A DNA stretch of 64,000 nucleotides from Chryseobacterium gotjawalense. Its GTDB lineage: Bacteria > Bacteroidota > Bacteroidia > Flavobacteriales > Weeksellaceae. The notes beneath the pieces are model-generated. The model did not search any database. It was not told the origin of the DNA and saw only the letters and a list, made by a program, of their open reading frames with translations. The position numbers and the translations under genes are program-made. Positions 60,136 through 64,000 of this stretch are shown here, piece after piece. The stretch covers positions 2,232,001-2,296,000 of the forward strand of contig NZ_CP124855.1 in the NCBI RefSeq assembly GCF_030012525.1, in the 5' to 3' direction. Position 1 is the stretch's first letter. Every line of letters begins with the position of its first letter.

Positions 60136-61396
60136 TGAACTCTTTATTTGGTTGTTCTACTAAAATTTCGTGCATTAATTTACTTATTTCATCGGCTTTC
60201 CAGGGATTATCGATGATGTATTTTGCGAAACGGTTGGTGATTTTCTGAATCATTTTTTCTGAAAGCTGCATATCATCTACCTCCACATATTGATGTTTTT
60301 TGTGAATTTTATGCATTTCATTACGCTCCATATTCTTCAACATCGCTTTGAAATGATGGATGTTGGGCGCCAGTTTTCTTTTCTTTTCCCACTCCAGAAA
60401 ATCCTTAGACATTTCTTTGATGATTTCTTCCGCTTTTGGAATTTCCTTTTGACGCTGAACCATGGTTTCATTAATATGAAGGGACAACTGATCGATATCG
60501 ACTAAACTTACATTTTCGTTCTCCGTAACATCTTTCTCCACATTGTTTGGAATTGAAAGGTCGATAATCAAAGTTTCTCTGCCATTGGGGAAATGCGATT
60601 TATTAATAATCGGATGCTGTGCTCCCGTGGCGACAATCAAAATATCTGTTTTGGTCAACTCGTTCTGTAACTGGTCGAATTCGATATGAGGGATTTTATA
60701 TTTCTCGGCAATTTTTTCTGCTTTTTCTGCAGTTCTGTTTGCAATTTTCACATTGGGTTTATAAACATGTTTTACCAGATTCTCCACGGTGTTTTGCCCG
60801 ATTTCTCCCACCCCGAGAAGCAGAATATTCTTTTCGGAAATTTGCATTTGATTTTTCAGGATATAATGAACAGCCGCATAGGAAACGGAGGCAGCGCCAT
60901 TAGAAATTCCTGTTTCGTTCTTAATTCTTTTGGAAATCTGTATGGCAGAGTTGATGGATCTTTCTAAAAAAGGATTGGAGTTTTTCTTTTCTTTTTTAAA
61001 CCGGTGGTAGGCATTTTTGATTTGCCCAATGATTTCGAAATCACCAATAATCTGGCTCTCTAAACCTCCTGCTACCCGAAAAAGATGATTAAGGGCTTCT
61101 TCCCGTTTCAGAATATTCACATATTTCATGAAATCGGTGATGCTGACGCCCACGATTTTACAGTATAATTCTGCAATCAGAAGATAATTTTGAGTGGTCG
61201 TGTAAATTTCGGTTCTGTTGCAAGTAGAAACCACAAAAGCATCTCCCAGATTCAAATCATGAATCTGGTTGACAAAATATTTTACATGCTCATCAAAGAA
61301 AGCAAATTTGCCCCGTATTTCTGCATCAGCTTTTTCAAAACTGACGCTGAGAACGGCGAAATTAGCGGTCTGGTGAATGTTATTATCCTTAGTCAT
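60122..61396 (-). CDS. hemA: Glutamyl-tRNA reductase
   Basis: 424 residues. Reduces glutamyl-tRNA to glutamate-1-semialdehyde with NADPH, the committed step of the C5 pathway. Catalytic Cys in FVVSTCNRTEIY, RVAGGLESQIIGDFEI (tRNA-Glu recognition), Rossmann motif LLGVGEIGQNTVENL, IVATGAQHPIIN and a helical dimer domain. First gene of hemA-hemC-hemD-hemE. Next gene hemL is not in the window. A -7 box (61407-61414) lies ten bases upstream. Confidence 0.97.
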   Translation of the reverse strand: MTKDNNIHQTANFAVLSVSFEKADAEIRGKFAFFDEHVKYFVNQIHDLNLGDAFVVSTCNRTEIYTTTQNYLLIAELYCKIVGVSITDFMKYVNILKREEALNHLFRVAGGLESQIIGDFEIIGQIKNAYHRFKKEKKNSNPFLERSINSAIQISKRIKNETGISNGAASVSYAAVHYILKNQMQISEKNILLLGVGEIGQNTVENLVKHVYKPNVKIANRTAEKAEKIAEKYKIPHIEFDQLQNELTKTDILIVATGAQHPIINKSHFPNGRETLIIDLSIPNNVEKDVTENENVSLVDIDQLSLHINETMVQRQKEIPKAEEIIKEMSKDFLEWEKKRKLAPNIHHFKAMLKNMERNEMHKIHKKHQYVEVDDMQLSEKMIQKITNRFAKYIIDNPWKADEISKLMHEILVEQPNKEFNEKH

Positions 61397-61406
61397 AGAG
61401 CAATCG

Positions 61407-61414
61407 CAAATTTA
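61407..61414 (-). promoter_or_regulatory. -7 box of the heme operon
   Basis: TAAATTTG on the minus strand, ten bases before the hemA ATG, leaving a leader of only a few bases. Confidence 0.6.
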
Positions 61415-61615
61415 AGGTTTTAAATTGAATTGGTGAAGGATATCAAATATGAAGATTATCACTAAAATCTATAACCTCGGTTCAGCAGGTCATTATTTTT
61501 TTTGGAAATGAAATATTATGGTAATTAAAAAGTTATCTATATAAAAGAAGGAAATTTTAATAAAATTTTAACCAAAATTAGGAGCGATCTAATTTTTAGA
61601 ACGGTTCTAAATCTA

Positions 61616-61623
61616 TATCTTTG
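61616..61623 (+). promoter_or_regulatory. -7 box of the mre operon
   Basis: TATCTTTG 25 bases before the mreB ATG, in the 252-bp divergent spacer between hemA and mreB. No convincing TTG partner at the consensus distance. Confidence 0.6.
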
Positions 61624-61648
61624 TACACTTTAAAAATTTAGCATAAAA

Positions 61649-62674
61649 ATGGGGTTATTTGATATGTTCACGCAAGACATTGCGATTGATTTAGGAACTG
61701 CGAACACACTAATTATACATAATAATAAAATTGTGGTAGATCAACCATCGATTGTTGCAATCGAGCGTTCGACAGGAAAACCAATTGCAGTTGGGGAGAA
61801 AGCAAAACACATGCAGGGTAAAACGCATGAAGACATCAAAACCATCAGGCCTTTGAAGGATGGCGTAATCGCTGATTTTCATGCTTCTGAGCACATGATC
61901 AAAGAATTCATCAAGCAAATTCCGGGGATCAAAGGAAAACTTTTTCAGCCGACTTTAAAGATCGTTATCTGTATTCCGTCCGGTATTACCGAGGTAGAAA
62001 AACGTGCCGTAAGAGATTCTGCCCAGAAAGTAAATGCGAAAGAAGTCCGTTTGATTTATGAACCAATGGCTGCAGCAATCGGGGTAGGAATCGATGTGCA
62101 GAAACCGGAAGGGAATATGATCATCGACATAGGTGGTGGTACGACAGAAATCGCGGTAGTTGCTCTTGGAGGAATCGTTTGTGATAAATCTGTGAAAATT
62201 GCCGGAGATGTATTTACCAATGATATCGCCTATTATTTAAGAACACATCACAATTTATATATCGGTGAAAGAACTGCTGAAAGAATAAAAATCGAAGTGG
62301 GTTCTGCCGTCGAAGATCTTGATGTTGATATTGAAGATATTCCGGTTCAAGGCCGTGATTTAATTACCGGTAAGCCAAAAGAAATTATGGTGAACTATAA
62401 AGAAATCGCACGTGCTCTGGATAAATCGATTGTTAGAATTGAGGATGCCGTAATGGAAACTCTTTCACTGACTCCGCCGGAATTGGCAGCTGATATTTAC
62501 AAAACCGGAATTTATCTTGCCGGAGGTGGTGCTTTGTTAAGAGGCCTTGCAGACAGACTTCATAAGAAAACTGGCCTGCCGGTTTTTGTTGCTGAAGATC
62601 CGTTAAGAGCGGTAGTTCGCGGAACAGGAATCGCCTTGAAAAACATGGATAAATTCAACTTCCTAATTAAGTAA
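61649..62674 (+). CDS. mreB: Rod shape-determining protein MreB
   Basis: 341 residues, bacterial actin. Phosphate-1 motif AIDLGTANTLIIH, phosphate-2 IDIGGGTTEIAVVAL, adenosine motif LAGGGALLRGLADRL, and IPSGITEVEKRAVRDSA with YEPMAAAIGVG. It polymerises under the inner membrane and guides side-wall synthesis with MreC/MreD. MreB is followed by mreC after 26 bases and then mreD, the usual order. Confidence 0.99.
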   Translation: MGLFDMFTQDIAIDLGTANTLIIHNNKIVVDQPSIVAIERSTGKPIAVGEKAKHMQGKTHEDIKTIRPLKDGVIADFHASEHMIKEFIKQIPGIKGKLFQPTLKIVICIPSGITEVEKRAVRDSAQKVNAKEVRLIYEPMAAAIGVGIDVQKPEGNMIIDIGGGTTEIAVVALGGIVCDKSVKIAGDVFTNDIAYYLRTHHNLYIGERTAERIKIEVGSAVEDLDVDIEDIPVQGRDLITGKPKEIMVNYKEIARALDKSIVRIEDAVMETLSLTPPELAADIYKTGIYLAGGGALLRGLADRLHKKTGLPVFVAEDPLRAVVRGTGIALKNMDKFNFLIK

Positions 62675-62700
62675 TAAATCATTTTTTACGAAACTAACAG

Positions 62701-63552
62701 ATGGGATTTTTGCTGAGATTATTTTCGAAGAACGGTTTATTCGTCTTCTTTATATTTCTGCAACTCACAGCTATCGTATTGATTTTCAGTAGAAACTCAA
62801 TGCAACAGTCGTGGATTGCGGGGCAATCTGCTGCCTTTAATTCCTGGGTTTCGGGATATATCGATGAAGGGACTTCTTACCTGAAACTGAAACAAACCAA
62901 TGATCAGCTGGTTACGCAAAATAAAAGTTTAATGATGCAGCTTTACGGCAAAGATGCAGGAGCAAATCCTGAATTCCGTAAAGTGCACGACACCGTCGGA
63001 AGTGGACAAATCTATACTTTTGTCGATGGCGAAATCGTATTTAACAGCATCAACCGAAAAGACAATTATTTTACCATTAACAGAGGAAAAAGAGATGGTG
63101 TGATGCCCAAAATGGGAGTTATGGCGCCCGGGGGAATTGCCGGAATCGTTATAAATACTACCGACTCTTATTCTTTGGTACAATCGATTTTAAGTTTAAA
63201 TAAAATTAAAATCAATGCGTCGCTGAAAAAATCCGGATATTTCGGGACACTCACCTGGCGCGGCGATGATTCCAGAATTATGCATCTGTCGGATATACCG
63301 AAATATGTTCCGCTTCAGGTTGGCGATACGATTGTAACCGACGGCAAATCTGCTATTTTCCCACAAGGTATTATGATCGGTAAAATTGCCGGTTATGAAG
63401 TCGATAACAAAACAGGCTTCTGGGATATCTCGGTGGAACTGAGTGAAAAGATGGGAAATCTGAGTAAAATATATGTGGTGAAAAATCTGAAAAAAGCAGA
63501 AGTCCGTAAGATTGAAGATACTTTGCAAGCGACCATAAAAAGAGAGAAATGA
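62701..63552 (+). CDS. mreC: Rod shape-determining protein MreC
   Basis: 283 residues with one N-terminal membrane helix (GLFVFFIFLQLTAIVLIFS), a coiled-coil part (about residues 55-80, LKLKQTNDQLVTQNKSLMMQ), and the twin beta-barrel periplasmic domain (FTINRGKRDGVMPKMGVMAP, LPKYVPLQVGDTIVTDG-type strand, ending in EVRKIEDTLQATIKREK). It links MreB to the wall synthases. The stop overlaps the mreD start (ATGA). Confidence 0.95.
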   Translation: MGFLLRLFSKNGLFVFFIFLQLTAIVLIFSRNSMQQSWIAGQSAAFNSWVSGYIDEGTSYLKLKQTNDQLVTQNKSLMMQLYGKDAGANPEFRKVHDTVGSGQIYTFVDGEIVFNSINRKDNYFTINRGKRDGVMPKMGVMAPGGIAGIVINTTDSYSLVQSILSLNKIKINASLKKSGYFGTLTWRGDDSRIMHLSDIPKYVPLQVGDTIVTDGKSAIFPQGIMIGKIAGYEVDNKTGFWDISVELSEKMGNLSKIYVVKNLKKAEVRKIEDTLQATIKREK

Positions 63553-64000
63553 TAAGTAGAGCACTTTTTACAGATATCCTGATTATTGTTTTGCTTATCG
63601 CATTACAAATTTTTGTTCTTAACCGCATCACTCTTTTCGGAAAATATACGCCAGTGATATATCCGGTGTTCGTCATGTTTTATCCTTTCTTTCGAAATAA
63701 ATACCAGTTTTTGCTGTTGAGTTTTATTTTGGGATTAGGAATTGATGCTTTTTTGTACACCTGGGGAATCAATGCATTTGCAACAACGGTCATTGCTTAT
63801 TTCAGAACCCTTATTTTCAGAACTTCTACGGATACTTCTACGGATTTCTTTTCTTTCCATTCTTTGCAGTGGTCTCAGTTTTTTCTTTTTGTATTTATGA
63901 GTATCTTTATCCATCAGGCACTTGTTCAATATATTGAAATCTTTAAATTTAGTAGATTTTTCGATATCTTCCTTAATGTTTTGGCAACAAGTGGGATTTC
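63549..64000 (+). CDS. mreD: Rod shape-determining protein MreD (5' part, runs off the window)
   Basis: The ATG overlaps the mreC stop in ATGA. 150 residues are visible and the frame stays open to the window edge. Hydrophobic helices throughout: SRALFTDILIIVLLIALQIF, YPVFVMFYPFFRNKYQFLLL and LSFILGLGIDAFLYTWGINA, the last being the MreD-like 'GLxxD' segment. Position after mreC and the membrane layout support MreD. Downstream, pbp2/rodA would be expected outside. Confidence 0.9.
   Translation, partial: MISRALFTDILIIVLLIALQIFVLNRITLFGKYTPVIYPVFVMFYPFFRNKYQFLLLSFILGLGIDAFLYTWGINAFATTVIAYFRTLIFRTSTDTSTDFFSFHSLQWSQFFLFVFMSIFIHQALVQYIEIFKFSRFFDIFLNVLATSGI

Noticed and set aside
1-64000. Search for CRISPR arrays, prophage, integrases, IS transposases and secondary metabolite clusters
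   Set aside because: No regularly spaced repeats, no transposase or integrase motifs and no phage structural genes were seen on either strand; the only mobile-type signs are the small palindromic repeats and the decayed Uma2 gene.

Overview
The window is chromosomal DNA of a low-GC member of the phylum Bacteroidota, most likely the Chryseobacterium/Kaistella group of Flavobacteriia (Weeksellaceae). The reasons are A/T-rich spacers, promoters of the TTG-N18/19-TAnnTTTG type, no Shine-Dalgarno sites, a type IX secretion sorting tail on a large secreted protein, and families typical of that group (DUF6252-like, DUF6646-like, DUF3078, DUF6122). A tryptophanase fits the indole-positive phenotype common there. 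Nearly everything is housekeeping or ordinary accessory content. I see no phage, IS element, CRISPR array or obvious defence island.

Layout. 1-1.5 kb: end of ferrous-iron transporter feoB with its small Cys-rich partner. 1.5-7.7 kb: the most plastic part, with a decayed Uma2-type gene, a tandem repeat, three related lipoproteins made by local duplication, and a 1026-residue secreted alpha/beta hydrolase. 7.8-18 kb: an EF-G paralogue, an outer-membrane protein, a PQQ sugar dehydrogenase, a YafQ-like toxin-antitoxin pair, uvrB, a YhiN-type flavoprotein, a thioesterase and thiL. 18-32 kb: rpmA/rplU, an acyltransferase, miaE, tnaA, msrB, pyrD, glyS, a beta-lactamase-like serine hydrolase, sufS and bcp. 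32-38 kb: nth, a multi-PAS histidine kinase with its receiver protein, and a DUF885 lipoprotein. 38-42 kb: exbB-exbD-tonB-like energy module and folC. 42.1-42.6 kb: three tRNA-Val genes. 42.7-50.7 kb: comM-like ATPase, DUF3078 protein, rhomboid protease, dprA, gdhA, a Cys-cluster protein and an inward-rectifier-type K+ channel. 50.8-57.4 kb: a GC-rich structured RNA candidate, a group III truncated haemoglobin, a Ca2+/H+ antiporter, the glsA-alkD-DUF6122 operon, hflX and small accessory genes. 57.4-61.4 kb: the heme operon hemA-hemC-hemD-hemE. 61.6-64 kb: mreB-mreC-mreD, cut by the window end.

Functional groups: iron uptake (feoB, small partner), TonB-dependent outer-membrane transport (exbB/exbD/tonB), tetrapyrrole synthesis (hemACDE), cell shape (mreBCD), DNA repair and uptake (uvrB, nth, alkD, dprA, comM), and nitrogen metabolism (tnaA, gdhA, glsA).

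The most unusual items are the 112-nt structured GC-rich element at 50792-50903, the lipoprotein duplication with vestigial gene starts, a 12-bp palindrome enclosing the toxin-antitoxin -7 box, an endonuclease III without its iron-sulfur cysteines, a set of promoters so close to start codons that the mRNAs should be leaderless, and a tRNA-Val(GAC) with a C-A mismatch in its acceptor stem. I did not find a convincing new multi-gene system. The best candidates for something undescribed are the RNA element and the duplicated lipoprotein locus.
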